From Streptococcus pseudoporcinus LQ 940-04 (lineage in GTDB: Bacteria > Bacillota > Bacilli > Lactobacillales > Streptococcaceae): a DNA stretch of 64,000 nucleotides. The notes below the pieces were generated by a model. That model ran no database searches and was not told where the DNA came from. It saw nothing but the letters and a program-made list of their open reading frames with translations. The stretch lies in NCBI RefSeq assembly GCF_000188035.1, contig NZ_AEUY02000005.1, forward strand, positions 992,001 through 1,056,000. The letters are read 5' to 3'. Positions within the stretch are counted from its first letter, which is position 1. Every line of letters starts with the position of its first letter. Below, one piece after another: positions 9,749 to 19,013 of the stretch. The translations under genes were made by a program, and so were the position numbers.

Positions 9749-10165
9749 GCTTATTTCCATTAGACAAAACTAATCTAAGTTAGTTTCTTACATCTTTTGA
9801 GTTTTGAAGCTAGGAAAAAGAGAGGTAATCACTTCAAAACGAGCTGATTATTTCTCTGCTGTCTAACAAAAGATAATCGGCAGTTAGGTGGAGCCTTGTA
9901 TTGTCTCAGCCTATAGCCGGTAAAATATCCAAAGTCAGAGGTTTTACCAGACCTCTGTTTTTGGCTAATTGATTAGGTTTACCTTGTAATCATACAGAAA
10001 GGAATCGTGGTGTTCAAAAGTTGAACACAGTCGTTGATAGATAGGCGGGCAATTAATTGAAGGGGCCTGTAACTCCATATAAAAGAATGGTTTCTAGTTG
10101 CGGATGTTTTCGCTTTTGTTTTTATTTTCTTTGTGGAGCCATTAACGACTTTATATCTTAATACT
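9749..10165 (+). other. Long structured spacer between dnaK and dnaJ
   Basis: About 417 bases without a credible protein gene. It contains the perfect pair GTTTTGAAG (9801-9809) and CTTCAAAAC (9832-9840), a second pairing between GCTGATTAT (9842-9850) and ATAATCGGC (9872-9880), a terminator at 9936-9962, and a tight GTGTTCAA/TTGAACAC hairpin at 10010-10028. A possible weak promoter (TTGAAG, 15 bases, TATAAA near 10058-10084) lies before dnaJ. No known RNA family was recognised. Confidence 0.5.
9936..9962 (+). terminator. Rho-independent terminator in the dnaK-dnaJ spacer
   Basis: CAGAGGT and ACCTCTG form a 7-bp stem with an 8-base loop followed by TTTTT. It would end most dnaK transcripts before dnaJ. 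Confidence 0.8.
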
Positions 10166-11305
10166 ATGAATAATACAGAATTTTATGACCGCTTGGGGGT
10201 ATCAAAGGATGCCTCGCAAGATGAAATTAAAAAAGCGTACCGGAGGATGTCAAAGAAATACCATCCAGACATCAACAAAGAAGCTGGAGCTGAGCAGAAA
10301 TATAAAGACATTCAGGAAGCGTATGAAACTTTAAGTGACTCTCAGAAACGATCTGCTTATGACCAATATGGTGCAGCAGGTGCACAAGGTGGTTTTGGTG
10401 GCGGTGCTGGTGGTTTCGGTGGTTTTGATGGTTCCGGCTTCGGTGGCTTTGAAGATATTTTTTCCAGTTTCTTTGGAGGGGGCGGAGGGATGCGTAATCC
10501 CAACGCTCCAAGACAAGGTGATGATTTACAGTACCGTGTGAACTTATCCTTTGAAGAGGCTATTTTTGGAGCAGAAAAAGAAGTTTCTTACCATCGTGAA
10601 GCTACCTGTCATACCTGTGCTGGCTCAGGTGCTAAACCTGGAACTAGTCCTGTAACATGTGGCCGCTGTCATGGTTCGGGTGTTATTAATGTAGACACTC
10701 AAACGCCGCTTGGAATGATGCGTCGTCAGGTAACCTGTGATGTTTGCCATGGAACAGGACAAGAAATTAAAGAACCATGCCAAACTTGTCATGGAACAGG
10801 TCATGAAAAAGAGACTCACAAAGTTTCTGTTAAAATTCCAGCAGGAGTAGAAACAGGTCAACAAATCCGTTTGCAAGGTCAAGGTGAGGCTGGCTTTAAT
10901 GGCGGCCCTTATGGAGACTTGTTCGTTGTCCTAAATGTTCTTCCAAGTAAAAAATTCGAACGGAATGGCTCAACGATCTACTATACGATGAATATTAGCT
11001 TTGTCCAAGCTGCTTTGGGTGATGTCGTTGATATCCCTACAGTACATGGAGACGTTGAAATGGCAATTCCTGCAGGTACACAAACGGGGAAAGTCTTCAG
11101 ATTAAAGGGGAAAGGTGCCCCTAAACTTCGAGGTGCAGGACAAGGCGATCAGCATGTCACAATTAATATCGTGACGCCAACCAAACTCAATGATAAGCAA
11201 AAAGAAGCTCTTCAAGCTTTTGCGCAAGCAAGTGGTCAAGAAATTAGCACACCAAAGAAAAAAGGTTTCTTTGACAAAATGAAAGATGCTTTAGAAGATA
11301 TTTAA
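10166..11305 (+). CDS. dnaJ: Molecular chaperone DnaJ (Hsp40)
   Basis: A 379-residue class I DnaJ: J domain at residues 1-70 with the HPD motif (KKYHPDINK), a Gly/Phe-rich region, four zinc-finger repeats [24 protein letters not shown] and CQTCHGTG, and two C-terminal beta domains. DnaJ delivers clients to DnaK and triggers ATP hydrolysis. The ATG at 10166 gives the conserved [12 protein letters not shown] start; an in-frame GTG at 10133 would add eleven unconserved residues. Neither has a clear Shine-Dalgarno sequence, which is unusual for this genome. Separated from dnaK by a terminator, so it may have its own promoter. Confidence 0.95.
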   Translation: MNNTEFYDRLGVSKDASQDEIKKAYRRMSKKYHPDINKEAGAEQKYKDIQEAYETLSDSQKRSAYDQYGAAGAQGGFGGGAGGFGGFDGSGFGGFEDIFSSFFGGGGGMRNPNAPRQGDDLQYRVNLSFEEAIFGAEKEVSYHREATCHTCAGSGAKPGTSPVTCGRCHGSGVINVDTQTPLGMMRRQVTCDVCHGTGQEIKEPCQTCHGTGHEKETHKVSVKIPAGVETGQQIRLQGQGEAGFNGGPYGDLFVVLNVLPSKKFERNGSTIYYTMNISFVQAALGDVVDIPTVHGDVEMAIPAGTQTGKVFRLKGKGAPKLRGAGQGDQHVTINIVTPTKLNDKQKEALQAFAQASGQEISTPKKKGFFDKMKDALEDI

Positions 11306-11310
11306 AAACC

Positions 11311-11347
11311 ATAACTTAGAAGGTCGTCTTCTAAGTTATTTTTTTTT
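11311..11347 (+). terminator. Rho-independent terminator after dnaJ
   Basis: A perfect 12-bp stem (ATAACTTAGAAG / CTTCTAAGTTAT) with a five-base loop and a run of nine T. Confidence 0.95.
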
Positions 11348-11357
11348 GGAAAAAAAC

Positions 11358-11386
11358 TTGCATATTTTAAATACCTAGTGTAGAAT
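11358..11386 (+). promoter_or_regulatory. fabM promoter
   Basis: TTGCAT, 17-base spacer and TAGAAT. The FabT box at 11401 lies just downstream of the expected start site. Confidence 0.7.
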
Positions 11387-11400
11387 ATTAAAAGTATTTA

Positions 11401-11415
11401 ATTTGATTATCAAAT
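11401..11415 (+). promoter_or_regulatory. FabT operator upstream of fabM
   Basis: ATTTGATTATCAAAT is a perfect FabT palindrome (FabT sites in streptococci contain TTTGAnnaTCAAA). Its position just after the transcription start fits repression by FabT with acyl-ACP. Confidence 0.88.
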
Positions 11416-11468
11416 AACTTTATAAAAAAATCATTTCATAATCAAATAAAATAAGAAAGTAGGTCAAT

Positions 11469-12260
11469 ATGACATTCCAAAATATTATGTTTGAAAGGGA
11501 AAATGACTTAGCTGTTTTGACTCTCAACAGACCGGAAGTATCAAATGGTTTCAACATTCCCATGTGTCAGGAGATGCTCCATGCCATTAAAACCGTTGCG
11601 AGTGATGATACCATACGCTTTTTGATTATTAAAGCTAAGGGTTCAGTTTTCTCGGTAGGTGGGGATTTGGTTGAAATGGAGAAAGCGGTAGCTAATGATA
11701 ATGTCCAGTCACTTGTAGATATTGCTAAATTAGTTCAGGAAATCTCCTTTGCAATCAAGCAATTAGCTAAGCCAGTAATTATGTGTACTGATGGGGCAGT
11801 TGCTGGAGCAGCGGCAAATATGGCCCTAGCAGTTGATTTTTGTATTTCCAGTCTAAAAACAAAATTTATTCAAGCTTTTGTCAATGTTGCCTTAGCACCA
11901 GACGCTGGTGGGCTTTTCCTTTTAACAAGGGCGGTAGGACTTAATCGGGCAACTCATCTCGTTATGACAGGAGAAGGCGTAACAGCTGAAAAAGCTCAGG
12001 AATATGGTTTTGTTTATAAAGCGGTCGAAAGCCCAGAGCTTGAAAAAACATTAAACCAACTCTTAAAAAGATTAAGACGAGGCTCGTCGAATTCCTATGC
12101 TGCTATGAAAAAACTTGTCTGGGAAAGTTTCTTTAAGGAATGGACTAATTATGCCCACCTAGAGCTGGAACTCCAAGAACAACTAGCTTTCAAAGAGGAT
12201 TTCAAGGAAGGCGTTAAAGCATTCTCAGAAAGACGATTACCTAAATTTCAAGGAAAATAA
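11469..12260 (+). CDS. fabM: trans-2-decenoyl-ACP isomerase FabM
   Basis: A 263-residue crotonase-fold enzyme with the oxyanion-hole segments [10 protein letters not shown] and [16 protein letters not shown] and the aspartate-containing [11 protein letters not shown]. FabM converts trans-2- to cis-3-decenoyl-ACP and is the source of unsaturated fatty acids in streptococci, which lack FabA. Position at the head of the fab cluster beside fabT distinguishes it from degradative enoyl-CoA hydratases. It has its own FabT-controlled promoter and is separated from fabT by a second FabT-controlled promoter. A weak AGAAAGTAGG ribosome site precedes the ATG at 11469. Confidence is high from context and fold together. 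Confidence 0.93.
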   Translation: MTFQNIMFERENDLAVLTLNRPEVSNGFNIPMCQEMLHAIKTVASDDTIRFLIIKAKGSVFSVGGDLVEMEKAVANDNVQSLVDIAKLVQEISFAIKQLAKPVIMCTDGAVAGAAANMALAVDFCISSLKTKFIQAFVNVALAPDAGGLFLLTRAVGLNRATHLVMTGEGVTAEKAQEYGFVYKAVESPELEKTLNQLLKRLRRGSSNSYAAMKKLVWESFFKEWTNYAHLELELQEQLAFKEDFKEGVKAFSERRLPKFQGK

Positions 12261-12269
12261 GGTAAAATC

Positions 12270-12298
12270 TTGCAAAATACTTTGGTGTCTGATACAAT
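12270..12298 (+). promoter_or_regulatory. fabT promoter
   Basis: TTGCAA, 17-base spacer and TACAAT with a TGA extension. The FabT box starts within the -10 element. Confidence 0.7.
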
Positions 12299-12311
12299 TT
12301 GATAGTCAAAG
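12297..12311 (+). promoter_or_regulatory. FabT operator at the fabT promoter
   Basis: ATTTGATAGTCAAAG, an imperfect version of the FabT palindrome, overlaps the end of the -10 and the start site, as expected for autoregulation. Confidence 0.82.
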
Positions 12312-12333
12312 TTTATTGTTGGGAGGTGACAAC

Positions 12334-12768
12334 TTGGAATATACAAAAATAAATGACTATTTAGTTGATGTGTTCAATCGTATTTTGGTCATTGAAGAGA
12401 TGAGTTTGAAAACTAGCCAGTTCAAAGATGTTTCGATAAAGGAAATGCACACTATTGAAATTATTGGAAAGTTTGAAAACGTTACTCCAAGTGATATTGC
12501 TAGAGAGCTTATGGTGACTTTAGGAACTGTAACTACTAGTCTCAACAAACTCGAAGCCAAAGGCTATATTGAGCGAAGACGCTCCAATTCAGACCGTCGA
12601 GTTGTCTATTTAAATTTGACGAAAAAAGGAAGACTCTTGGATCGTTTGCATGCTCAATTTCATAAAAATATGGTTGGACATGTTGTTGCAGACATGGATG
12701 AAGAAGCTATGAAAGCACTACTGAGAGGCTTAGAAAATCTACATCAGTTTCTGGAGGACTTGGTTTAA
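12334..12768 (+). CDS. fabT: MarR-family fatty acid synthesis repressor FabT
   Basis: A 144-residue MarR-family winged-helix protein; the recognition helix is in [19 protein letters not shown] and the wing in [18 protein letters not shown]. FabT represses the fab genes when loaded with long-chain acyl-ACP, so exogenous fatty acids shut down synthesis. The TTG at 12334 is chosen because it follows a GGGAGGTGA ribosome site at good distance and gives the conserved family start; upstream in-frame TTG codons at 12316 and 12319 lie before the ribosome site. Its stop codon overlaps the fabH start (TAATG), so the two are coupled. Autoregulated through the operator at 12297. Confidence 0.94.
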   Translation: MEYTKINDYLVDVFNRILVIEEMSLKTSQFKDVSIKEMHTIEIIGKFENVTPSDIARELMVTLGTVTTSLNKLEAKGYIERRRSNSDRRVVYLNLTKKGRLLDRLHAQFHKNMVGHVVADMDEEAMKALLRGLENLHQFLEDLV

Positions 12769-13742
12769 TGCCTTATTCAAAAATTAGTCAGGCGGCTCAT
12801 TATTTACCCAATCAAGTGGTTAGTAACGAGGACTTGGCCAGTATTTTAGATACAAATGATGAATGGATTTCTTCACGGACTGGCATTAGAAAACGACGCA
12901 TATCAAAGTCAGAAACGACCAGTGATTTAGCTAGTCAAGTTGCTCTACAATTGCTAGAAAAATCAGGTTATCAGGCAGCTGATATTGATTTCATCATCGT
13001 TGCTACAATTTCTGCTGATACCATTATGCCCTCAGTGGCAGCTAAGGTTCAGGCTTATATCGGAGCAACAAAGGCTTTCGCTTTTGATATGACTGCTGCT
13101 TGTAGTGGCTTTGTCTTTGCCTTAGCAATGGCCGATAAGTTAATTCGTTCAGGCTCCTATCAAAAAGGTATTGTTATTGGCGCTGAAACTCTTTCTAAGA
13201 GCTTAGATTGGTCGGATCGTTCGACCGCTGTTCTTTTTGGTGATGGTGCTGGGGGTGTTTTATTAGAGTCATCTGAGACCTGCCATTTTTTAGCAGAGTC
13301 CTTGAATACTGACGGTAAAAGAGGGTCCAGTTTAAGATCTGGACAGAGCGGATTGAATTCACCTTTTTCTGATAAAAGGGACAATTTTCCTTTTATCAGA
13401 ATGGATGGAAGAGCGATCTTTGACTTTGCTATCAGGGATGTTTCCAAGAATATCAAACAGTTGATAGAAGATTCCTCATTATCAAAAGAAAATATTGATT
13501 ATTTCTTACTTCATCAAGCCAACCAGCGCATTTTAGATAAAATGGCTAGGAAGATTGCTTGTCCGCGTGAGAAATTCTTAGAAAATATGATGGACTATGG
13601 TAATACTAGCGCAGCTAGTATCCCAATCCTCTTATCAGAGGCAGTTCAAGATGGTCATATTTTATTAGATGGTAGCCAAATTGTCTTACTTTCTGGTTTT
13701 GGTGGAGGTTTGACATGGGGAAGTCTAATTGTTAAAATCTAG
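12768..13742 (+). CDS. fabH: 3-oxoacyl-ACP synthase III FabH
   Basis: A 324-residue thiolase-fold condensing enzyme with the complete Cys-His-Asn triad: Cys in [12 protein letters not shown], His in LLHQANQRI, and Asn in YGNTSAAS. It joins acetyl-CoA (or a branched starter) to malonyl-ACP and begins each fatty-acid chain in the cytosol. The ATG at 12768 shares a base with the fabT stop codon. Length matches the family. Co-transcribed with fabT and acpP. Confidence 0.96.
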   Translation: MPYSKISQAAHYLPNQVVSNEDLASILDTNDEWISSRTGIRKRRISKSETTSDLASQVALQLLEKSGYQAADIDFIIVATISADTIMPSVAAKVQAYIGATKAFAFDMTAACSGFVFALAMADKLIRSGSYQKGIVIGAETLSKSLDWSDRSTAVLFGDGAGGVLLESSETCHFLAESLNTDGKRGSSLRSGQSGLNSPFSDKRDNFPFIRMDGRAIFDFAIRDVSKNIKQLIEDSSLSKENIDYFLLHQANQRILDKMARKIACPREKFLENMMDYGNTSAASIPILLSEAVQDGHILLDGSQIVLLSGFGGGLTWGSLIVKI

Positions 13743-13802
13743 TTATATCGTGTGCTTTTGCACATTATAAAAATAAATAAAGAACATTTAAGGAGAAATG
13801 TA

Positions 13803-14027
13803 ATGTCAGTATTTGAGAAAGTACAAGAAATTATCGTTGAAGAGCTTGGTAAAGAAGCAGATGAGATTAAAATGGAAACAACTTTTGATGACTTAGACGC
13901 TGATTCACTCGATGTCTTCCAAGTCATTTCAGAAATTGAAGACGCTTTTGATATTCAAATTGAAACTGAAGAAGGTTTGAATACTGTAGGTGATTTAGTT
14001 GCCTATGTTGAAGAAAAAACAAAATAA
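13803..14027 (+). CDS. acpP: Acyl carrier protein
   Basis: A 74-residue acidic protein starting [16 protein letters not shown], with the phosphopantetheine serine in DADSLDVFQ (residue 37 region) rather than the more common GADSLD. It carries growing acyl chains between the Fab enzymes and, in acylated form, is the corepressor for FabT. The ATG at 13803 follows AAGGAGAAAT; an in-frame upstream ATG at 13752 has no ribosome site and would add an unconserved basic tail. Lies 60 bases after fabH, and is followed by a spacer with a weak hairpin and a FabT box. Confidence 0.95.
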   Translation: MSVFEKVQEIIVEELGKEADEIKMETTFDDLDADSLDVFQVISEIEDAFDIQIETEEGLNTVGDLVAYVEEKTK

Positions 14028-14126
14028 GACTTAGCTTTTTAAGTATATGACAAGACATCATATCATTGAGGGTGAGATTAGCCCCCTGTCAAAAGGATCT
14101 AACTCACTCTTTCTTTATTTCTATAT

Positions 14127-14143
14127 AGTTTGATTATCAAATT
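14127..14143 (+). promoter_or_regulatory. FabT operator upstream of fabK
   Basis: AGTTTGATTATCAAATT is a near-perfect FabT palindrome. It overlaps a possible -10 (TATAGT, 14124-14129) 25 bases before fabK, so fabK and the genes after it can be controlled separately from fabT-fabH-acpP. Confidence 0.87.
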
Positions 14144-14167
14144 ATTTTACGGCAAGAGAAGGACACT

Positions 14168-15136
14168 ATGAAAACACGTATTACAGAATTACTAGATATT
14201 GAATATCCTATTTTTCAAGGAGGAATGGCTTGGGTTGCAGATGGCGACCTTGCAGGAGCAGTTTCCAATGCTGGTGGCTTAGGCATTATTGGTGGCGGGA
14301 ATGCACCTAAGGAAGTCGTTAAGGCTAATATTGACCGCGTTAAATCAATTACTGATAAGCCATTTGGTGTCAATATCATGCTATTGTCACCCTTTGCGGA
14401 TGATATAGTTGACTTAGTGATCGAAGAAGGTGTTAAGGTGGTAACGACCGGTGCGGGAAATCCCGGTAAATACATGGAGAGGTTGCATCAAGCAGGAATC
14501 ATTGTTATTCCGGTAGTTCCAAGTGTTGCACTAGCAAAACGTATGGAAAAGTTAGGAGTTGATGCAGTCATTACTGAAGGAATGGAAGCTGGTGGTCATA
14601 TTGGAAAATTGACCACTATGACATTGGTGCGTCAAGTGGTGGACAGTATTTCTATACCGGTTGTTGCGGCTGGAGGAATTGCTGATGGAAAGGGAGCTGC
14701 TGCGGCTTTTATGCTAGGAGCAGAGGCTGTGCAAGTTGGAACGCGTTTTGTAGTTGCAAAAGAGTCGAACGCTCATCAGAATTTCAAGGATAAAATTTTA
14801 AAAGCAAAAGATATTGACACCATTGTATCAGCCCAAGTTGTTGGTCACCCAGTACGCGCCTTAAAGAATAAATTGACATCGGCTTACGCAAAAGCTGAAA
14901 AAGAGTTTTTAGCGGATAGACGGACAGCTCAAGATATTGAAGAAATGGGAGCTGGAGCTTTGCGCAAGGCTGTTGTTGACGGAGACGTTATTACCGGATC
15001 TGTAATGGCTGGTCAAATTGCTGGCTTAATTCAAAAAGAAGAAAGCTGCCAAGCTATCATCGAAGACATCTTCTATGGTGCAGCAACTGTTATTCAGCAG
15101 GAAGCTAAACGTTGGGAAACTATTAAGATAAACTAA
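14168..15136 (+). CDS. fabK: Enoyl-ACP reductase II FabK
   Basis: A 322-residue FMN-dependent TIM-barrel enzyme of the nitronate monooxygenase-like family, as used by streptococci in place of FabI. Conserved parts include EYPIFQGGMAWVADGDLAGA at the start, the VVTTGAGNP and EGMEAGGHIG loops, and VVAAGGIADG, the phosphate-binding site for FMN. It reduces trans-2-enoyl-ACP with NAD(P)H, completing each elongation round, and is naturally insensitive to triclosan. It has a GAGAAGGA ribosome site and its own FabT box, and begins the run fabK-fabD-fabG-fabF. Confidence 0.95.
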   Translation: MKTRITELLDIEYPIFQGGMAWVADGDLAGAVSNAGGLGIIGGGNAPKEVVKANIDRVKSITDKPFGVNIMLLSPFADDIVDLVIEEGVKVVTTGAGNPGKYMERLHQAGIIVIPVVPSVALAKRMEKLGVDAVITEGMEAGGHIGKLTTMTLVRQVVDSISIPVVAAGGIADGKGAAAAFMLGAEAVQVGTRFVVAKESNAHQNFKDKILKAKDIDTIVSAQVVGHPVRALKNKLTSAYAKAEKEFLADRRTAQDIEEMGAGALRKAVVDGDVITGSVMAGQIAGLIQKEESCQAIIEDIFYGAATVIQQEAKRWETIKIN

Positions 15137-15164
15137 ATCATTTTGACATGGACGAGGATGATAA

Positions 15165-16106
15165 ATGACAAAAATTGCTTTTTTATTTGCAGGACAAGGA
15201 GCTCAGAAATTAGGTATGGGTCACGACTTTTATGAGACCTATCCTATTGCTAAGGCAACCTTCGAACAAGCTCAAACCTTACTAGGTTATGATTTAAGAC
15301 AATTAATTGATACAGATTCTGAAAAATTAAACCAAACGCGCTACACTCAGCCGGCAATTTTGACAACTTCAATCGCTATTTACCGAGTATTAACAAGTTT
15401 TGACATCAAACCGGATATGGTAGCAGGGCTTTCTCTTGGGGAATACTCAGCTTTAGTGGCCTCAGGAGCTATCTCTTTTGAGGAGGCTTTACAATTGGTT
15501 GCTAAACGTGGTCAATTTATGGAAGAAGCTGCTCCAGCAGGTTCAGGAAAAATGGTAGCTGTATTGAATACCCCTGCTGAGCTGATTGAAAAGGTATGTC
15601 AATTGGCAGCACATAAAGGGGTTGTTTCACCAGCCAACTATAACACACCTGGGCAGATTGTAATAGGAGGTCAAGTTGAGGCAGTTAATGAAGCGGTCGA
15701 ACTTTTAAAGGAAAAAGGTGTTAAACGTTTGATTCCTCTTAACGTTTCGGGACCATTTCACACCGCTTTATTAGAATCAGCTAGCGTTAAACTGAGTCAA
15801 GAATTGGGGAAAATAGACTTTAAAGATTTCGAGTGTCCTTTAATTGGGAACACAGAAGCAGATGTTATGACTCGAGAGGAAATTCCTCAATTACTAGCTC
15901 GCCAAGTTATGGAGCCAGTTAGATTCTACGAGAGCATCAAAAAACTTCAGGAGAGAGGTTGCGACCAAGTGATTGAGATTGGTCCTGGAAGTATTTTAAG
16001 TGGCTTTATCAAAAAAATTGATAAAAGCTTAGAAACAACTAGTATTGAAGATATAGCTTCATTGCGACACTATTTGGAAGGTAGGAAAGAAAAGAAATGG
16101 ATGTAA
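15165..16106 (+). CDS. fabD: Malonyl-CoA:ACP transacylase FabD
   Basis: A 313-residue acyltransferase. FLFAGQGAQKLGMG is the conserved N-terminal motif and GLSLGEYSALVA holds the nucleophilic serine; the catalytic histidine is in GPFHTALL. It transfers malonyl groups from CoA to ACP to feed elongation. The final ten bases overlap fabG, so translation of the two is coupled. Length and motifs are standard. Confidence 0.96.
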   Translation: MTKIAFLFAGQGAQKLGMGHDFYETYPIAKATFEQAQTLLGYDLRQLIDTDSEKLNQTRYTQPAILTTSIAIYRVLTSFDIKPDMVAGLSLGEYSALVASGAISFEEALQLVAKRGQFMEEAAPAGSGKMVAVLNTPAELIEKVCQLAAHKGVVSPANYNTPGQIVIGGQVEAVNEAVELLKEKGVKRLIPLNVSGPFHTALLESASVKLSQELGKIDFKDFECPLIGNTEADVMTREEIPQLLARQVMEPVRFYESIKKLQERGCDQVIEIGPGSILSGFIKKIDKSLETTSIEDIASLRHYLEGRKEKKWM

Positions 16107-16831
16107 AAGGTAAAAATATTTTTATTACTGGATCAACTCGGGGGATTGGCTTAGCCATTGCAAAAGAATTTGCTCAATTAGGAGCTAATATTATTTTAAA
16201 TGGGAGATCATCTGTGACACCAGAAGTTTTGTCTTCTTTTGAAGGATTTGAAGGTCAGGTCTCCTTTATTTCTGGAGATGTTTCGGATCAGAAAGATGCT
16301 GAGCGAATGATTAATCAAGCTATTGAAACGTTTGGCTCAGTAGATATTCTCATTAATAATGCAGGAATTACCTACGATAAACTTTTATTGAAAATGACTC
16401 AGGAAGATTTTGAAACTGTGCTAAGGATTAATTTAACCGGCGCATTTAACATGACAAAATCAGTCTTAAAGCCGATGTCAAAAGCACGGCAAGGTGCTAT
16501 CATCAATTTGTCTAGCGTGGTTGGCTTAACTGGAAATATTGGTCAAGCCAATTATGCTGCTTCAAAAGCAGGACTGATTGGTTTTACAAAATCAGTTGCT
16601 AGAGAGGTAGCAGGACGCGGAATCACTGTCAATGCTATTGCTCCAGGATTTATTGAATCAGATATGACTGATGTGCTATCAGAAAAGACAAAAGAATCTA
16701 TTCTTAGCCAAATCCCTATGAAACGGATTGGAAAGGCTGAAGAAGTTGCTAAATTGGCAAGTTATCTAGCAGGTCAAAGTTATATCACAGGTCAAGTTAT
16801 CGCCATTGATGGCGGAATGACCATGCAATAA
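16097..16831 (+). CDS. fabG: 3-oxoacyl-ACP reductase FabG
   Basis: A 244-residue short-chain dehydrogenase: cofactor motif TGSTRGIGLAIAKEF, NNAGITYD, and catalytic Ser-Tyr-Lys in INLSSVVG and ANYAASKAG. It reduces 3-ketoacyl-ACP with NADPH. The start codon lies inside the fabD reading frame after AGGAAAG; fabF follows 16 bases after the stop. This position within the fab cluster makes the FabG assignment secure among the many short-chain dehydrogenases. Confidence 0.96.
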   Translation: MDVKGKNIFITGSTRGIGLAIAKEFAQLGANIILNGRSSVTPEVLSSFEGFEGQVSFISGDVSDQKDAERMINQAIETFGSVDILINNAGITYDKLLLKMTQEDFETVLRINLTGAFNMTKSVLKPMSKARQGAIINLSSVVGLTGNIGQANYAASKAGLIGFTKSVAREVAGRGITVNAIAPGFIESDMTDVLSEKTKESILSQIPMKRIGKAEEVAKLASYLAGQSYITGQVIAIDGGMTMQ

Positions 16832-16847
16832 GATTGAGGTAATAGAA

Positions 16848-18080
16848 ATGACATTTAAACGAGTAGTAATAACAGGATACGGTATGACATCTCCTATTGG
16901 GAATACTCCTAAAGACTTTTGGTCAAGCTTGAAAAATGGTAAAATTGGTATTGGTCCAATTACAAAATTTGATACCAGTGATTTTGCAGTAAAAAATGCT
17001 GCTGAAGTAAATGATTTTCCATTTGATAAGTATTTTGTAAAAAAAGATTTGAATCGATTTGATACTTATTCTCTTTATGCATTGTATGCGGCTAATGAAG
17101 CGGTAAACAATGCTAAGTTAGATTTAGAAACAATTGATTCGGATCGTTTTGGTGTTATCGTGGCGACAGGTATCGGTGGTATTCAAGAAATTGAAGAGCA
17201 GGTTATTCGCCTCCATGAAAAAGGCCCGCGCCGTGTTAAACCAATGACCTTACCAAAAGCCTTACCAAATATGGCAGCAGGAAATGTTGCGATGCGAGTA
17301 GGAGCCCATGGTATTTGTAAATCAATCAATACGGCCTGCGCATCCTCAAATGATGCTATTGGTGATGCTTTCCATCTTATCAAATTTGGGTTACAAGATA
17401 TTATGATAACAGGTGGGGCAGAGGCGGCTATATCTAAATTTGCTATTGCTGGTTTCCAAAGTTTAACTGCTTTATCCACTACAGAAGATCCTAAACGTGC
17501 GTCAATTCCTTTTGATAAAGATCGAAATGGCTTTGTTATGGGAGAAGGTTCGGGTATGTTAGTCTTAGAAAGTCTCGAACATGCTCAAAAGCGTGGTGCA
17601 ACTATCCTTGCAGAGATTGTTGGTTACGGAAATACTTGCGACTCTTATCATATGACGTCACCTCATCCTGAAGGTCTAGGTGCTCGTAAAGCTATTAAAC
17701 TTGCATTAGAGGAAGCTGCGATTTCTGCTGATCTTATTGATTATGTCAATGCTCATGGAACTTCAACTCCTGCAAATGAGAAGGGAGAAAGTCAAGCCAT
17801 TGTAGCTGTTCTTGGCAAGGAGGTTCCTGTGTCATCAACTAAATCATTCACAGGTCACCTTTTAGGTGCAGCTGGTGCGATTGAAGCTATTGCGACCATT
17901 GAAGCTATGCGCAACAGTTATGTTCCGATGACAGCTGGAACACAAGAACTATCTGATGATATTGAAGCGAATGTGATATTTGGACAAGGACAAGAAAAAG
18001 AAATCCATTATGCCATTTCAAACACTTTTGGTTTTGGTGGACATAATGCAGTATTAGCTTTCAAAAACTGGGAGGAATAA
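16848..18080 (+). CDS. fabF: 3-oxoacyl-ACP synthase II FabF
   Basis: A 410-residue condensing enzyme with Cys in SINTACASSNDAIG, the two histidines in VNAHGTSTPANEK and FTGHLLGAAG, and the glycine-rich NTFGFGGHNAV near the end. It elongates acyl-ACP with malonyl-ACP, and in streptococci, which lack FabB, also carries the unsaturated branch opened by FabM. The stop codon is followed after one base by the accB start codon, so they are translationally linked. Confidence 0.96.
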   Translation: MTFKRVVITGYGMTSPIGNTPKDFWSSLKNGKIGIGPITKFDTSDFAVKNAAEVNDFPFDKYFVKKDLNRFDTYSLYALYAANEAVNNAKLDLETIDSDRFGVIVATGIGGIQEIEEQVIRLHEKGPRRVKPMTLPKALPNMAAGNVAMRVGAHGICKSINTACASSNDAIGDAFHLIKFGLQDIMITGGAEAAISKFAIAGFQSLTALSTTEDPKRASIPFDKDRNGFVMGEGSGMLVLESLEHAQKRGATILAEIVGYGNTCDSYHMTSPHPEGLGARKAIKLALEEAAISADLIDYVNAHGTSTPANEKGESQAIVAVLGKEVPVSSTKSFTGHLLGAAGAIEAIATIEAMRNSYVPMTAGTQELSDDIEANVIFGQGQEKEIHYAISNTFGFGGHNAVLAFKNWEE

Positions 18081-18081
18081 G

Positions 18082-18567
18082 TTGAATATTCAAGAAATCA
18101 AGGATTTGATGACACAATTTGATCAATCAAGCCTACGAGAATTTTCATTTAAATCACAAGATGAACTTTTGACATTTAGTAAAAATGAAATGAATAGCGC
18201 TCTGTTAACAGCAACTTTAGAGAATAAAGAGTTGGAAGCAGAATCATCTTTACCTGCAAATAAAGCCACTGTCACTGACTCTATTAATCAAAGCTTAGCG
18301 ACCACAGAGCCCTTATTGAACGAGGAAGCTGAAGGAGAATTGGTTGAAAGTCCTCTAGTTGGGGTTGCCTATCTCTCCCCTGGTCCGGGTAAAGATAACT
18401 ACGTAACTATTGGTAGTCAAGTGAAGAAGGGCCAAACCTTATTAATTATTGAAGCTATGAAAGTTATGAATGAAATTCCGGCTCCTCACGATGGTGTCAT
18501 AACAGAAATTCTTGTTTCTAATGAAGAAGTTGTCGAATTCGGAAGTGGATTGGTTAGACTAAAATGA
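18082..18567 (+). CDS. accB: Biotin carboxyl carrier protein of acetyl-CoA carboxylase
   Basis: A 161-residue BCCP. The N-terminal helical region (about 1-40) is joined by a variable Glu/Ala-rich linker to the biotinyl domain at residues 85-161, where the biotin lysine lies in [11 protein letters not shown]. It swings carboxybiotin between AccC and the AccAD carboxyltransferase. It starts with TTG at 18082 behind GGGAGGAATAA, with the stop overlapping fabZ by four bases (ATGA). Typical length and arrangement for streptococci. Confidence 0.95.
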   Translation: MNIQEIKDLMTQFDQSSLREFSFKSQDELLTFSKNEMNSALLTATLENKELEAESSLPANKATVTDSINQSLATTEPLLNEEAEGELVESPLVGVAYLSPGPGKDNYVTIGSQVKKGQTLLIIEAMKVMNEIPAPHDGVITEILVSNEEVVEFGSGLVRLK

Positions 18568-18986
18568 TAGATATAAAGAAGATTCAAGAAGCTTTGCCCC
18601 ACCGCTATCCTATGTTACTGGTTGACAGAGTTCTAGAAGTTGCAGACGATAAAATTATTGCATTAAAAAATGTGACTATTAACGAACCTTTTTTTGAAGG
18701 CCATTTTCCTGATTATCCTGTAATGCCGGGTGTTTTAATTATGGAAGCTTTAGCTCAAACGGCTGGTGTACTAGAGTTATCAAAACCAGAAAACAAAGGT
18801 AAAATTGTCTTTTATGCCGGTATGGATAAGGTTAAGTTCAAAAAACAAGTTGTCCCTGGAGATCAACTCATTATGACGGTTACCTTCCTTAAAAGACGAG
18901 GGACTATTGCTGTCGTAGAGGCAAAAGCAGAAGTTGATGGGCAGTTAGCTGCTAGTGGTATTCTAACTTTTGCTCTTGGTAACTAA
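18564..18986 (+). CDS. fabZ: 3-hydroxyacyl-ACP dehydratase FabZ
   Basis: A 140-residue hot-dog-fold enzyme with the catalytic His in [13 protein letters not shown] and the Glu in [15 protein letters not shown]. It dehydrates 3-hydroxyacyl-ACP of all chain lengths; its trans-2-decenoyl product is the branch point shared with FabM. Overlaps accB by four bases, an arrangement that interleaves carboxylase and elongation genes in streptococci. Confidence 0.96.
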   Translation: MIDIKKIQEALPHRYPMLLVDRVLEVADDKIIALKNVTINEPFFEGHFPDYPVMPGVLIMEALAQTAGVLELSKPENKGKIVFYAGMDKVKFKKQVVPGDQLIMTVTFLKRRGTIAVVEAKAEVDGQLAASGILTFALGN

Positions 18987-19013
18987 GAACTACAGATTCT
19001 GTGGAGGAAAATA

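Noticed and set aside
9800..9962. T-box or 6S-like RNA in the dnaK-dnaJ spacer
   Set aside because: GGTGGAGCC looks superficially T-box-like but lacks the ACCGCG part, and the ends do not pair as in 6S RNA.
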